Source: Monodelphis domestica
Lineage: Eukaryota; Chordata; Mammalia; Didelphimorphia; Didelphidae
DNA length: 64,000 bases
Direction: 5' to 3'
Assembly: GCF_027887165.1 (NCBI RefSeq)
Contig: NC_077231.1
Location: forward strand, 187,678,834-187,742,833
Both the position numbers and the translations under genes were made by a program. The notes beneath the pieces are model-generated. The model was not told where the DNA came from. It saw only the letters and a program-made list of their open reading frames with translations, and made no database searches. This document shows positions 1 through 11,090 of the stretch, in pieces (the stretch's first letter is position 1; the number at the start of each line of letters is the position of its first letter).

Positions 1-701
1 TTTTACAGAAGAGGAAACTAAGGCTGAGTGTGTTTCACAAGCTTGAATTGTTAGTGAGCAACAAAGAAAAAATTTATGCTGAAATCTTTCTGACTGTAAG
101 TCTAGCATGCTATCCACTGAACCACTCAGTTACCATGACAATGCAAACCTATTAGTTTTGATTTTTAAAAGATGTGGGATTTCATCAGTGTGGATACTCT
201 CTTCCTTGACATAGATTACAAAACTCTACATTCTTAAGTAGACAGTTTCTATTGTTTCCCTTTCTTCCCTCCTTTGCCCAATTAACACATGGTAGTCAAC
301 ATTCCACTGATCATTTCTAGTGATCATTTTCATAAATTTAGCTAGACTGGTCCTTGAATGACATAACCTTCAGAGCATAACAGGATCTATACTCAAAATC
401 ATCAAATTTTCATAGGATATAATAAAATTTGTATTCTATTGTCATAACCTCCATGAACCCAGAATGACACTATGCCATTATGAGGCTTTGGGGATGTACA
501 TTAATTAAGGTAAATTATTATCTTATAGGATTTTTCAGCTTTAAGTAGTCAATTAAACAATAAATTTGATTGTTTCTCTAGGCTAGACTACTTTTTCAGT
601 TAGGTAGCCAATTGTCAAAATGGTTTCTCATTGAAAGTAGACTTTGGGGTATAAAGGATTTAAGAATTTAATGAGTTGTCTTATTCTAGCCAAATATTTA
701 A

Positions 702-702
<1 letters not shown>
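1..702. other. AT-rich unassigned sequence
   Basis: No gene, RNA or confidently named repeat is visible here. The sequence is AT-rich and ends at the TA microsatellite. Short open frames are chance-sized. Confidence 0.5.

Positions 703-736
<34 letters not shown>
703..736. repeat. (TA)n microsatellite
   Basis: An uninterrupted TA dinucleotide run of about 17 units is read directly from the sequence. Confidence 0.95.
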
Positions 737-740
<4 letters not shown>

Positions 741-1173
741 CAAGCTGCCTAACTCTAACCCACAACAATTAACAATTAACATTTTTATATTAATATCTTT
801 AGAGTTTTTGAAACATGAATATATCTTTTGATAACTATTTCTGTCATCTTCTAAACTCCTGAAATCCTAGGCTTCTATTTAACTTTGTAAAGAAAACAAT
901 TCAGATAGTTTTCATTCTGGTTTTGTTTCATGTGCTCAAGGGACGAATGTGGGATTTACTATACCAAAGAGAACCCTCTGGGGTTACTTTCTTTCTTTCT
1001 ACCTTTAGCAATTGGTGGGATAATTAGATGGGCTAGCATATTAAGTAAATTCACCTTACTTCTAAACATTTGTCATATTCCAATACCCTGCCACAATACA
1101 ATTGTTTTGTTAATTGGAATGAAAGAAAAATATATTTTAGTATATTGCATTTCTTTTAAAAGTAAATGGATAA

Positions 1174-1354
1174 GGGCTGTTAGGCATCTCAGTAGATAGC
1201 CAGGCCTGAAGATGAGAGGTCCTGGGTTCAAAATCTGGCTTCAGATATTTCTTAGCTATGTGAACCTAGACAAGTCACTTATCCCCATTTGCCTAGACCT
1301 TACTACCATTCAGCCTTGGAACCAATATTCAGTATCAATTGTAAAAAAAAAAAA
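1174..1354 (+). repeat. Marsupial tRNA-derived SINE
   Basis: A tRNA-like head with a B-box-like 'gggttcaaaatc' is followed by a tail 'gccttggaaccaatattc' and a run of 12 A. Other copies in this window (3' tail near 4,045, and near 13,878, 31,000 and 52,776) share this tail, which is typical of marsupial SINEs. It is a non-autonomous element probably mobilised by a LINE. The flanking 'aaaagtaa' strings may be remnants of a target-site duplication. Confidence 0.85.
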
Positions 1355-1440
1355 GTAAGGATTTTTAAAAAATAATAGGTATTTCTCTGTTCTGAAGGTA
1401 ACAGATACTTATGTTACTAAAATGGGGGTATACTCTAGAG

Positions 1441-1660
1441 CAGTGGTTTTGAAACCCAAATAGAAATGGGGACCACGAAACAGTATGTAAGGATCCTTGC
1501 AGTCAACATATTGACTTTGAAAACCATATACATACAAATACATATACATAATCTATATCTATAAACTATTATATTTTTATTTATTTTGTTAAACATTTCC
1601 CAATTATATTTTAATCTGAATTATTATTATAGCCTGGAGACCTTGAGTTTGACATCTCTG
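1441..1660. mobile_element. Small hAT-type DNA transposon (MITE), 220 bp
   Basis: The ends are inverted: the left begins 'cagtggttttgaaac' and the right, read in reverse complement, begins 'cagagatgtcaaac'. The 8 bases outside are ctctagag on the left and ttctagaa on the right, sharing the core tctaga. An 8-bp duplication of that type is the hAT hallmark. There is no transposase, so it is non-autonomous. The family name is not assigned. Confidence 0.75.
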
Positions 1661-1714
1661 TTCTAGAAATACCTATATCAGATATCTTGGTATAATGAAA
1701 AGGAGACTTTAGTT

Positions 1715-1900
1715 TGAGTTAAGGAATTTGGCTTTGAAACTTGCCTAGAGTGCTTCTTAGAAAGGAAACCATGAGAAAGTCACTTGAAATTTCAGAGCCA
1801 TATTTTCTTATCTAAAATATCAGGATAGTAATACTTGCAATGCCTATCCCATTTATTTGTGAGAAAAAATCAGAAACCTTAAAGCTCTACAGGAATGATT
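1715..1900 (+). repeat. MIR-like (CORE-SINE) copy
   Basis: The order of blocks follows MIR: 'gagttaaggaatttggctt', then 'gagaaagtcacttgaa', then 'ttttcttatctaaaatatcaggatagtaat'. It is strongly diverged, as expected for an old copy. Confidence 0.65.
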
Positions 1901-4040
1901 TGTTATTATTCAGCCCAGTTAATATGATATTATGTGAATGATGACTTTTCTTAATTGGTATGAATTCTTAAGTAAAATTAAATTAAATTGGATGCTAAAG
2001 GACAAAAGTATTATAAAGCTTTCAAATTAAAAGGTGTTTTGTTTTTACCAGGTTGCTCAATTTTAAAATATTCGCTAAAATAAGAAATGCAGAAATGTGA
2101 TGAAAACATGATGTACTTTCTGTCAAAACAAGAAAATCACTTTGTGAAAATGATGGGAAATAAAGGCTAACAGGCATCTTTTCAGGGACTAGTAATAACA
2201 CAAAGATAACACTAACATATTTGGATGCCAAGATGAAAGGAAATGGCCCATTGAAAGGGCAATACATTATGTTCTATCCTACAGCTGCAGTTATAATGAG
2301 CAGACTCCTTAGTCATTTGCACTCTGAAAGAGTACTTGTGGCTGCTTTTTTGACTTATACACTAAGGAGATCTGGACCTAGTCAGTACTTGGATAATGGA
2401 CTGCTGCTGATGATAACAATGAGGAAAATGACTTGAACATACAAATGTTTATCCTTTGAGAGATGAAAACACATTTTAGCATCTGATCAAATGAATCTTT
2501 ACCCTTTGGCTATAAATTTACCCAGATTGGGCAGGGGGAAAGGGAAATAAGACATGGTGGCTGGGAAGGAATTCACATTTTGTTATTTTTTTCTTCAGCT
2601 TTCTCCTTATAGATGCTAGAAAATGTCTTGCAATTTAGTAATATTTTTTGGGATTGTATAGATTTGGAAGGATCTCCAATATATAGCAAACAGAACTGAG
2701 GTAAGGATACATTATGAAAATAATCCAACTATAATCCAGCTGTGGTCCAGAAGCTAAAGAGTTTATAATTTCAACCAACTTGATAATAAAGAATGGATTT
2801 ATAGAAACAATGTCAGTGAACAGAATCAGATATATGTGCACTAGAATCTTTGTGGGTCACAATAGTTTTGTGCAACTCATTACCATTTAAATGTTGGAAA
2901 AGAAATGTGAATGGTTCTCAAATGACTCCTTAATTTATATTCTTTGATCCATAAAGACTCAGTGTATTTCGTGGATCATATCTTTGACAAATCTAATGGC
3001 TCAGTACATTTATTCAAAAATGTTTAGGTATAAAACCAACTGGTACATCTTTATGCTTTTAATAGTTTGAGTCAAATATATCTTTAATGACAGTTTAAAT
3101 TAAAAGCTCATGGATTAAAATGCCACTTGTCTTTCAATCCTTAATTTAATATTGCATTCCTCAATACACATTTCACTTTGGTTGAGTTCACAAAGATGAT
3201 TTATTTGAACACCTGATCCATCAGCTAAGGCTATCAATAAACTCGGAGCCTTTGATGAAAGGTAGATTGAGTCCTTGTCAAAAGGCCACTTCAGTCTGTT
3301 AAACAATGGATACATTTAGTACTCATTCAACATCAGATGTCACAAAAATTGTTCTATTATTTTTTGTGACTGCCAGCAACTCATTTGCCTTCCTGCTTCA
3401 AATTAAAGATTCCAATAGTTCCTAAGGAACTGAAAAAATTCTTCTTTTAAAAATTAAGGCATAGAAAAGCCAGTAAAGTTAAAAAACTAAAGCAAAGACA
3501 TCTTTTCTCTTATACGATAGATATTTTGAAATTAAAAAGGTAATTTTATCTAATTTTCCACAAATCAAAATGTATGTAATTTCACGTTCATAATGCTAAG
3601 AATCTTTTTTTTTCTTTTCTTGTTAAGTATTCACTTGGTGAATATTTGGAACAACACTGAAAAGAAGCTTAAAACTCACTTATATTTGTGAACTTGGGGG
3701 ATGTGCCAACAAATTTTACTCTGATATATCTTCTGTCCCATTGAGCAACCATTTAGAGATATATTGACACTAATGATTTAGTTTTGCATCCTAAAAATGA
3801 AAAAATAGTGAAGCTTAAATGAAATTAATTGAAAGTTACAAATACTTTCTATAAAAAGCTAGCAATAAATACAGTGGTAAGCCAACAGCTAAAAACATGT
3901 AATAGCTTCCATTGCATGAATCATAGGAGGCAGTTTGATCCCTTTACTTTGAGATACACAACAATCTCAGCTTATGTATTGGGATAACATATATATGAGA
4001 GTAAATCAGACTTGTAGCAGCATGCTGATATCAGGACTTT
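1901..4040. other. Unassigned, apparently unique sequence
   Basis: I see no gene or recognisable repeat in this 2.1 kb. Several open frames of 60-80 codons occur on both strands but none shows a domain, codon bias or conserved motif. Confidence 0.45.
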
Positions 4041-4044
4041 ATAT

Positions 4045-4135
4045 TAACCTGTATTGCCCAGCCCTCAATTTTCTTCTATCTTGGAATTAATACACAGTAT
4101 TGATTCTAATATGGAAGGTAAGGATTGTTTTAAAA
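4045..4135 (+). repeat. Marsupial SINE, 3' tail fragment
   Basis: Only the 3' part is recognisable: 'cttggaattaatacacag', then 'attgattctaatatggaagg', then 'taaggattgttttaaaag'. This matches the tail of the SINEs at 1,174 and 52,776. Confidence 0.65.
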
Positions 4136-4596
4136 GAATAAGTATACTCACTGAGGAAACATAGATTGCCCCAACAGGTATTCATGAAAATAATTGTGAA
4201 TAGATAAGAGGAACATTAAGAATACACCAAAAGGTAGTAGAGTTCTAAATGGAGGAGATTTAGTTTGGGAGCTGACTTAAGTCTCTTGAAAAACTTACTA
4301 TAGACCTTTGACTTTTGTTTTTTGCAATATCTCATTACATATTCTCTGATTCCTCAAAGTATTAAATCCTAAATATTGCATAATCCTGATTGTGCTTCCT
4401 TGATCTTTGATTTTTTAAAATTTATGGCTGCTTTTTTGGAAGTTGTGAAGTTTGGCAGTCACCTTCCTGGGAATTTTCATTTTGATGTTTCTTTCAGAGG
4501 GTGATCAATGGATTCATTTAATTTTCACATTGTGTCTTATTTTAATATATCTGGACAGTTTTCTAAATAAAATCCCAAGACAAAATACATATTGCT

Positions 4597-5165
4597 ACTA
4601 ATTAGAGAAATGCAAATATAAGTAATTCTGAGATTCCACCTCATGCCCATTAGAATTGCAGATGACTAAAAAGAATACATAGTAGAGTACCTATGCTAAG
4701 CCATGCATATTGATATATAGCTTATGAAACTATGAGTGTGTAAATCATTCTAGAAAGAAATTTGGAACTTTACACAAAAATGACACAAAATTCTATATAT
4801 TTGAGTCAAGCATATACCACGAAAGAAGTCAAAGAGAATAGAAAAGATACATCATGTCAAATAAGCAGCTCCTTTTGTGGTGGGATGGCAAACATCAAAC
4901 AAAAACTGGAAACACGGAATGCCCAACAATTAAGGAATGGTTGAAGACTTTGTGGTATATGAAAGTGATTAGGCCCCTTTGAAGTATAAGAAACAAATTA
5001 GTAGATTAATTTTAAAAATTATGAAAAGAAGAATTTGAACTGATATAGAGTGAACTTAGCAGAACCTAAATAACAATTTATTCTATAGCATTAGTATTAT
5101 AAAAATGAATAATTATTAAACTTTGATAAATTGAAGAACAAAATCATCTGATTTATGAAAATGAT
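4597..5165 (+). mobile_element. L1 3' fragment (ORF2 end), plus strand
   Basis: Around 4,890-4,970 the sequence encodes a degraded 'TRNAQQLRNG*RLCGI'-like stretch. It corresponds to the conserved L1 ORF2 C-terminal 'KWKxRGCPSIGEWLNKLWYML' region seen in better copies here. Downstream 'gaactgatatagagtgaacttagcagaacc' is the usual block before the L1 3' end. It is old and full of stops. Confidence 0.7.
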
Positions 5166-5615
5166 TTACCCAGTAATGACCACATTAAAAAACAAACAAC
5201 TCTGAAAGCTATAATAATAATAATCAATATAATAAGCATTCAAGATCCCAGAGTTTCAGTTATAAAACATGTTATCCACTAGAGACATGACCTATTTTGG
5301 ATACAGAATGAGGCAAATTATTTTTTATGTTGTCATTGAGTGAATTTCTTTGATTGACTATACAAGTTTTTTTTTTTGTTACCAGAAATGAATTTACCTT
5401 TCTTTTTTCTACCAAAAATGAGAAAAATAAACTGGAGACATATTAAATTCTTAATTATTAACATAATAATTTAAGTGGACTGATAAATATTTGAAGGAAT
5501 TTAGATCATTATCATCTGCTTTCTTGAGCCTATTCAGCTGGAAGTTCTGCTATATCTAGACACATTGATTTTCAAATGAATGTCCTTGATACATTTGTAG
5601 GTCCAAGTTTTAGAC
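5166..5615. other. Unassigned AT-rich sequence
   Basis: Nothing recognisable lies between the L1 fragment and the MIR copy, apart from short A and T runs. Confidence 0.4.
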
Positions 5616-5619
5616 TTTG

Positions 5620-5770
5620 CAAAGACCTTTACAGATCATTAAATTCAACCTCCATTTTTTCAGAACAGAAGCTGAGAGATTTTGTAGATCACACAGGCTA
5701 TGAATAATAAGTTTTGAACCTACACCCTCTAATATGAACCCAGTGCTATTACCCCAATATCATATTGGCT
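5620..5770 (-). repeat. MIR-like copy
   Basis: On the plus strand the sequence reads as the reverse complement of MIR: 'cattttttcagaacagaag', 'ctgagagattttgtagatca' and 'cacaggctatgaataataag', in the order expected for the 'gatgaggaaactgaggc ... cacacagctagtaag' blocks. Confidence 0.65.
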
Positions 5771-6224
5771 CTTAATATGCAATAGTTTTGTCTCTCTTTG
5801 GCACTTGAATCTCATGATAACCTTACATTTGTTCTCCCAACTAACTTTCTTGCTTTCAGTAGTCATAATAATATAACCTCATCTCATTCTTTATTAATCC
5901 AATAGGAAAAAATAAACTATTTTAATTCGTAATTTACGTGAGTAGCAATCCTATCACATGCTCCTGCCCCCATCCTTGAAACCACAAAATTGTGTCCATA
6001 GTGTTTGGATTCTGGTAGTTTGCTGTCTGGAATGAAGAAGACAGGTTTTGTTTTTCTAACCACAGTTTTCTCAAGATAGCACTTTTGAAGGAATTATATC
6101 AAGAATCTGAGAGTGTAATCATTAAAGAAAAAATGGTTCACAATAGTGAAACATGAAGTTTGCTTTAAACTTTTGAGCTATAACATTTGATTATTTTGAT
6201 TTCACCTGTTCTCCATATTTTTCA

Positions 6225-6345
6225 AGCAATAAATAAGTATTTATGAAGTGCCTACTATGTGTCAGGCATTCTATCAAGAACCAGGGACACAGAGAGAGAA
6301 AAAGACAACACCTTCCCTTAAGAAGCTTCTATTCCTTGGAAGACG
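6225..6345. repeat. Ancient interspersed repeat, family not assigned
   Basis: The string 'gtgcctactatgtgtcaggc' followed by 'ccagggacacagagagag' and a 'cttcccttaagaagcttct' block is a widespread mammalian repeat pattern. A second, weaker copy lies at about 35,611-35,705 ('ccctgccctcaaaatgcttt'). I do not name the family. Confidence 0.5.
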
Positions 6346-6524
6346 TTTCCTCAATTACTTTTGAAACATCTTCATGAGACTTTACAAATATTTAACAAAA
6401 GTTTCATATTTTAAGAAAATTCAAAATATATGCAATATATCCTTTTTATTATCCAGGCATATGTTATTGATTCATTTTCAGGGTGGCATGTGTGTACTTT
6501 ATTTAAATCCTAGAAATAAAATGG

Positions 6525-6715
6525 GGGTAGTGGAAGGAACATTGGTTTTGGAATCAGAAACTCTGGCTTTGAATCCTGGCTCTTTTATCTGCTACTCCTA
6601 TTCCCTTATATAAACCACATAGCCTTACAACTTCTTTTCTTTGCCAAAAAAATAAAGAGATTGTACTAGAAGATCTCTAAGATTTCTACAAGCTCTTAAA
6701 TTCATGGTTTCTTTT
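6525..6715 (+). repeat. MIR/tRNA-SINE-like copy
   Basis: Blocks 'ggaacattggttttggaatc', 'ctggctttgaatcctggctc' and 'ataaagagattgtactagaa' follow the order of MIR. The B-box-like 'tttgaatcctgg' is the clearest part. Confidence 0.65.
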
Positions 6716-6904
6716 CTGGAATTTGTTAACTATATAATTACAAGCACGTCAATCATTCCCTTTGAGGAAAATAAAATGTGTTTGACTGGGAAATGCTGAT
6801 GAATCCCAAATGGCTATAACTGGGGGCTATATTCTAATAGCCTCATTTATAGTGACCCCAACTTTTCATTTATTTTTGGCAAAGATACTGAAGTAATTTA
6901 CCCT

Positions 6905-7065
6905 TTTATTTCCCAGGACATTTTACAGATGAAGAAATTGAGGCAAATTGAGTTTAATTGACTTGTTCTGTGTCACACAGTTAGTTAAATGTCGGAGGCC
7001 AGATTTGGAGCCCAGAAGATGAGTGTTTCTGACTCTAGAGCCAACAGGTTATCATTTTTGCCACC
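6905..7065 (-). repeat. MIR copy
   Basis: The reverse complement of MIR is clear: 'cattttacagatgaagaaat', 'tgaggcaaattgagtttaat', 'tgtgtcacacagttagtt', 'ggaggccagatttggagccc'. It is the best preserved MIR in the left third of the window. Confidence 0.8.
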
Positions 7066-7754
7066 AACTCCGCTGAATACCATCACTACATACTCCATAT
7101 CTACTAATCTGCCTAAATCCTCCTTTTGAAAAACTTAGGCAAATCATTTTCATTTTAAAGTATCATATGAAACATGATTTCCATTACCTCAGCATACTTT
7201 TTTTCCTTTTTAAGTATCTGAAAGAGGGAAAATCATTATCATGTTCTTTATTGCTGATTATACATAAATTATAGAAAATGTCACATAATCATGACATAAC
7301 TGCCATTTAATATCCTGTCTGTCATTTTTTTAAGGGTAGCAATAAAATGTCAAGAAAATGGTAATTATGTAACTATTATAAGATGTTTTCTATAACATAT
7401 GCATAATAGGGCATTAAAGGCAATATAGTGAAAATGTCAATTTACATATGTCCTTAATGGCAGATCACACAGACACCCTAATTTCCTCATGATAGAAAAT
7501 GTGTGCTGTGCATCATATCTGAGACTGTCATGGCATAGGAGAAGTAAAATATAACGTGATACAAAGTTGATGCCTGGAAAAGTGAAGATTCTTTAACCTA
7601 AACAGAGGAAAGACTTGCAAGAACCTAAATGTTATAGTGTGACCTCCAGTTTTCCATCACTGCATCTCTGGTGCAGCTGGTTATACCAGGCTATTTCCCT
7701 TATTGGAAGCAGAAGACAGAAATGGTCTGAGTGACTGATTATAGTCCCTCATAT
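7066..7754. other. Unassigned AT-rich sequence
   Basis: No repeat or gene is recognised here. The stretch ends at the target-site duplication of the next L1. Confidence 0.4.
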
Positions 7755-7766
7755 CTAAGAATTTCT

Positions 7767-8435
7767 TTTTTTATTTGAATTTTTTAATTTAATTAATTAA
7801 TTTAGAATATTTTTTCTATGGTTACATAATTTATGTTTTTCCTTTCCCTCCTCCCACACCCCTCACATAGCCAAAGAGCAATTCCACTGGGTTGTACATG
7901 TGTCATTAATCAAGACCTATTTCCATATTATTGATATTTGCACTAGGATGACCATTTTGAGTCTACAGCCCCAATCATATCCCCATTGACCCATGTGATC
8001 AAGCAGTTGTTTTTCTTCAGTGTTTCTACTTCCACAGTTTTTCCTCTGAATGTGGATAGTCTTCTTTCTCCTAGGTCCCTCAGAATTGTCCTGGATCATT
8101 GCATTGTTGCTAGTAGAGAAGACCATTACATTTGATTGTATCACAGTGTATCAGTCTCTGTGTATAATGGTCTCCTGGTTCTGCTCCTTTCACTCTACAT
8201 CAATTCCTGGATGAATCATTCCAATTCATATGGAATTCATCCAGTTCTTTATTCCTTTGAGTGCAATAGTATCTCATCACCAACAGATATCATAATTTGT
8301 TCAGCCATTCTCCAATTGAAGGACATCCCCTCATTTTCCAAATTTTTGCCACCACAAAGAGTGAGGCTATGAATATTTTTGTACAAGTCTCGTTTTTCCT
8401 GTTATCTCTTTGGGGTACAAAACCAGCAGTGATAC
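7767..8435 (-). mobile_element. 5'-truncated L1, 3' end only, with 12-bp TSD
   Basis: On the minus strand this is the last part of L1 ORF2 plus the 3' UTR. The plus strand starts in a T-rich tract (the poly(A) tail) and ends in sequence matching the ORF2 stretch at 57,340-57,390. It is bounded by an exact 12-bp duplication, ctaagaatttct, at 7,755-7,766 and 8,436-8,447. That proves insertion by target-primed reverse transcription with strong 5' truncation. No ORF remains. Confidence 0.9.
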
Positions 8436-8447
8436 CTAAGAATTTCT

Positions 8448-9078
8448 ACCATATATATATGAAGAATTTTTTTAAATCTTTAAAAATCTTTAAATTTTTA
8501 AAAATATTTTAAAATTCTTTTTTGTAATGGTTGCTTTATTTATTCTAGAAATTTTAATTGAATTCATGCCCAGTCTGTATTTACTTGTGGATATTTACTT
8601 GTCAATTCTCTTTATATGTGCTTGTATCTTGAATCCCTCCCACCAGTCCTTGGTTTGGTTCTGTTCTTGTTTGCCCATTTTTCCATGCTCCTTTTTGACT
8701 TTGGACTTGATATTAGGGCTTTGCCACAATATTGGAGGAAGGGTCTGTACTTTTCCTGTACTGCTTTCTTGGGGTATTGAATACTGTGTTATTCCACTCT
8801 CAGGGGTAACCTTGGGACTCTTTAAACTTTCAGCCCTGCAAGTTCCTGACCTGTGTTTAGGTCTAAGCTACATCAGCATGCTGCTAGACTTACATTAACT
8901 GGCTGAAAGCTCTGCTGGTTCAAAGTGACAGATTGTAGATTCCTACTTGGTGTGAGTTTCCTGCCTTGTTATCCCTCTTCGGGCTGGACTAGATGCTGGA
9001 AATGAGGTTGTATTCAGAGCTCAGATCTGAACCACACCACTGATGCCACTGGCTTCTGAACTTTACCATTTATTACTA
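8448..9078. other. Unassigned sequence flanking the Tigger-like MITE
   Basis: The longest frame (8,527-8,898, plus, 123 codons) is hydrophobic and shows no motif I recognise. The wording and base composition resemble the 5' UTR regions of the L1 at 26.2-26.9 kb, so this may be a decayed minus-strand L1 5' region continuing to about 9,750. That is only an impression. Confidence 0.25.
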
Positions 9079-9430
9079 TAGCTGTCCCTTGCTATATCAC
9101 AGTTCACTTGTTGCAGCTTCACTGTATCTCAGGTTTTTAAAAACTATATATGCAATTCTGTATCATGGAGTTTTTGCTATATCACAGGATTTTGTGGATG
9201 AATACCATACTGTACACAATGGAAATGCAGTATGCCACTACCACTTGTGCAAGTTTGCCAAAGTGAGATTGTACATGACATAGTATTGGTTGATGGAATT
9301 AAAGGTGACCAACCACAGCACTGTGTTCTGTATCCTGGGTGCTGATTGGCTCAGTGACTGTACTTCATGGATTTTCACGTATCACAGGGGTCTCTGGAAT
9401 GTAACTCCTGTGATAGGTGAGGGACCACTG
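9079..9430. mobile_element. Tigger/mariner-type MITE, 352 bp
   Basis: The left end reads 'tagctgtcccttgctatatc' and the right end in reverse complement reads 'cagtggtccctcacctatca'. Both fit the Tigger (pogo) terminal pattern CAGT-GTCCCTCGCTATATC. A TA dinucleotide lies immediately outside both ends (9,077-9,078 and 9,431-9,432), as expected for Tc1/mariner insertion. Internal 'ttttgtggatgaata' also recalls Tigger MITEs. No transposase frame is present. Confidence 0.75.
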
Positions 9431-9754
9431 TATACCGTATATCATATAGGGCCTCCCTATTTGATAATACCCAACTGAGTGCATGTTCCCTTCTGACGTT
9501 GCCCATTATTTATGATCCAGGGCTGTGTAACAGGTTACAAAGTTACTAGTAGGGCCAGTTGGGACTAGTTTGCTGATATGCTTGGCACACTGGAATTCTC
9601 TGTGCTTTGCTACATGCCTCAACTCTGGCTTCTGTGTCTACATACCTTTGTCTGTCTTCCAATGCCATCCTAGACTAGACAAAGGATTCACTATGACTTT
9701 TTCTGTTTTTTCCATTAGGATTTGGCCTGGTGCTTTGAGTGCTCATTTGCATTG

Positions 9755-10102
9755 TGTAAAAATTAAAATTAGTCTCAATACAAAAATTATATTTTAGGAG
9801 ATTTATTAATGATCATTAGAAATCAAGGAATAAAAAGGTTACAAAATAAAGACCACGTGACAATGGCTGATCAGCCAGTTCAAATGCCCGCCTTACCACC
9901 ACCAAGCTCAGGATAGGAAGTAAAGAGATGGGACCCTCTGCGTCCCTGCCGAATATCCCCTGTCTATAGGAAGTACATAATGACAGGAAGTTCATGGACT
10001 CCCAGGTAATATAGTTCTTTTTTAGGGTCTGTCAAGGAAGTTTTATCCTCTCCCCCTTCTGAGGGGCTTTACCTGTCTATCAAACATTCCTGACATACCA
10101 CA
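9755..10102 (-). mobile_element. Solo LTR of short ERV family A
   Basis: Its reverse complement matches the right half of the LTR at 60,712-61,035. Shared strings include 'atcagccat', 'cacgtgg', 'ccttgatttctaat' and a final '...aatttttaca'. The plus strand begins TGTAAAAA and ends ...ACCACA. The flanking 4 bases are attg and gttg, a near-match duplication. No internal retroviral sequence was seen beside it, so it is most simply a solo LTR left by recombination. The left half is more diverged from the 60.7-kb copy. Confidence 0.75.
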
Positions 10103-10139
10103 GTTGTGCCAGGTTTTGTGTCAGTCAAGGTGCTGTGTA

Positions 10140-10235
10140 TCAATAAAGGTCAAGGCTTTGGGAGAATTGTGGGAGAACTGAGGGAGAATTTGGAAGAATT
10201 GAGGGAGAATTGGGGAGAATCGGAGAGAATTGGGG
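10140..10235. repeat. Imperfect GGGAGAATT minisatellite
   Basis: The motif gggagaattg, with small variants (ggaagaattg, ggagagaattg), is repeated about seven times in tandem with 12-17 base spacing. Confidence 0.7.
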
Positions 10236-10539
10236 GATAACCAAGAAGAGAACAGAGCAGGTAGGTGAGGGGGAAGAAGGAAAGAGACTGGCAGGCTGGG
10301 GATCACGCAGTCAGGTTACTTAGGAATGATTGTCTACCCTTCCTAATAAACTTTATAAAATATATATCTGGGTAGAAATATTATTTAATTCTTACAAGGG
10401 TAACAGATTTTCAATTATACAATTGCTTCCTTCTACTCTGCCTAAGAACTGGGTTTGGATAACCTTGTACCTGGCCAATATTGTGAATATTGTGTGGTTA
10501 CTAATCCCAGTGTTTGCCATTTTAAACAATCATAGGTTG

Positions 10540-10541
10540 TA

Positions 10542-10578
<37 letters not shown>

Positions 10579-10595
10579 GCATATATATATGCATA
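10540..10595. repeat. (TA)n microsatellite
   Basis: AT/TA dinucleotides run for about 55 bases, with two 'gc' interruptions and one 'ac'. Confidence 0.95.
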
Positions 10596-11090
10596 TTATC
10601 CCATTAGGGGTGTATGGGGTGCTCAGGGAGGAATAGTATCTCTGGTATGGAGGGCTTGTCATGCCCTCTTAGGGAAGCTCTCCAACCTCTGACCCTCACC
10701 TGACACCCAGCTCTCACTTGTGGCTTCCAGCTTCGACAGGCTGGCTAAACCTTGTGAGGGTAGCCATCGGGTCGTCGACCCCTAGTGAACCAGGGCTTTG
10801 CTCACCCAGCATGTGAAGACTGCTTCGGCGGAACAGGCAGAAGAAACCAATAAGAAGGTTCAACGGCTGAGATGGCGATGCAGCAAAGCACTGTGGAGTG
10901 CTTAGGGCATGTTGGAGCACAAAGGACAACACGGCCATCCAATGCAGCTGAGGAAGCCTCCAGGTGTAACGACTTTTTGTGCCACTGGACCCAGACTCCC
11001 AACGCCGAGAGAGTGGGACTGTCTCTGTGCATCAACTTTTCCACTTAAATCTCCTTCATGCACAAGTGTCTTTGTGCACACTCATCTATC
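10596..11090 (+). mobile_element. RTE-like LINE-derived repeat (tentative)
   Basis: This block is richer in GC and CpG than its surroundings. It contains 'ctgtggagtgcttagggcat', 'aacacggccatccaatgca', 'gccactggacccagactccc' and 'cacttaaatctccttcatgc'. I recognise this series as part of a repeat common in marsupial genomes and probably RTE-related. A second fragment is at 39,780-39,890. Overlapping short frames on both strands show no conserved domain, so no gene is called. The family name needs a library search. Confidence 0.5.

Noticed and set aside
8527..8898. 123-codon hydrophobic frame
   Set aside because: No initiation context, domain or neighbouring exon supports a gene; a decayed repeat is more likely.
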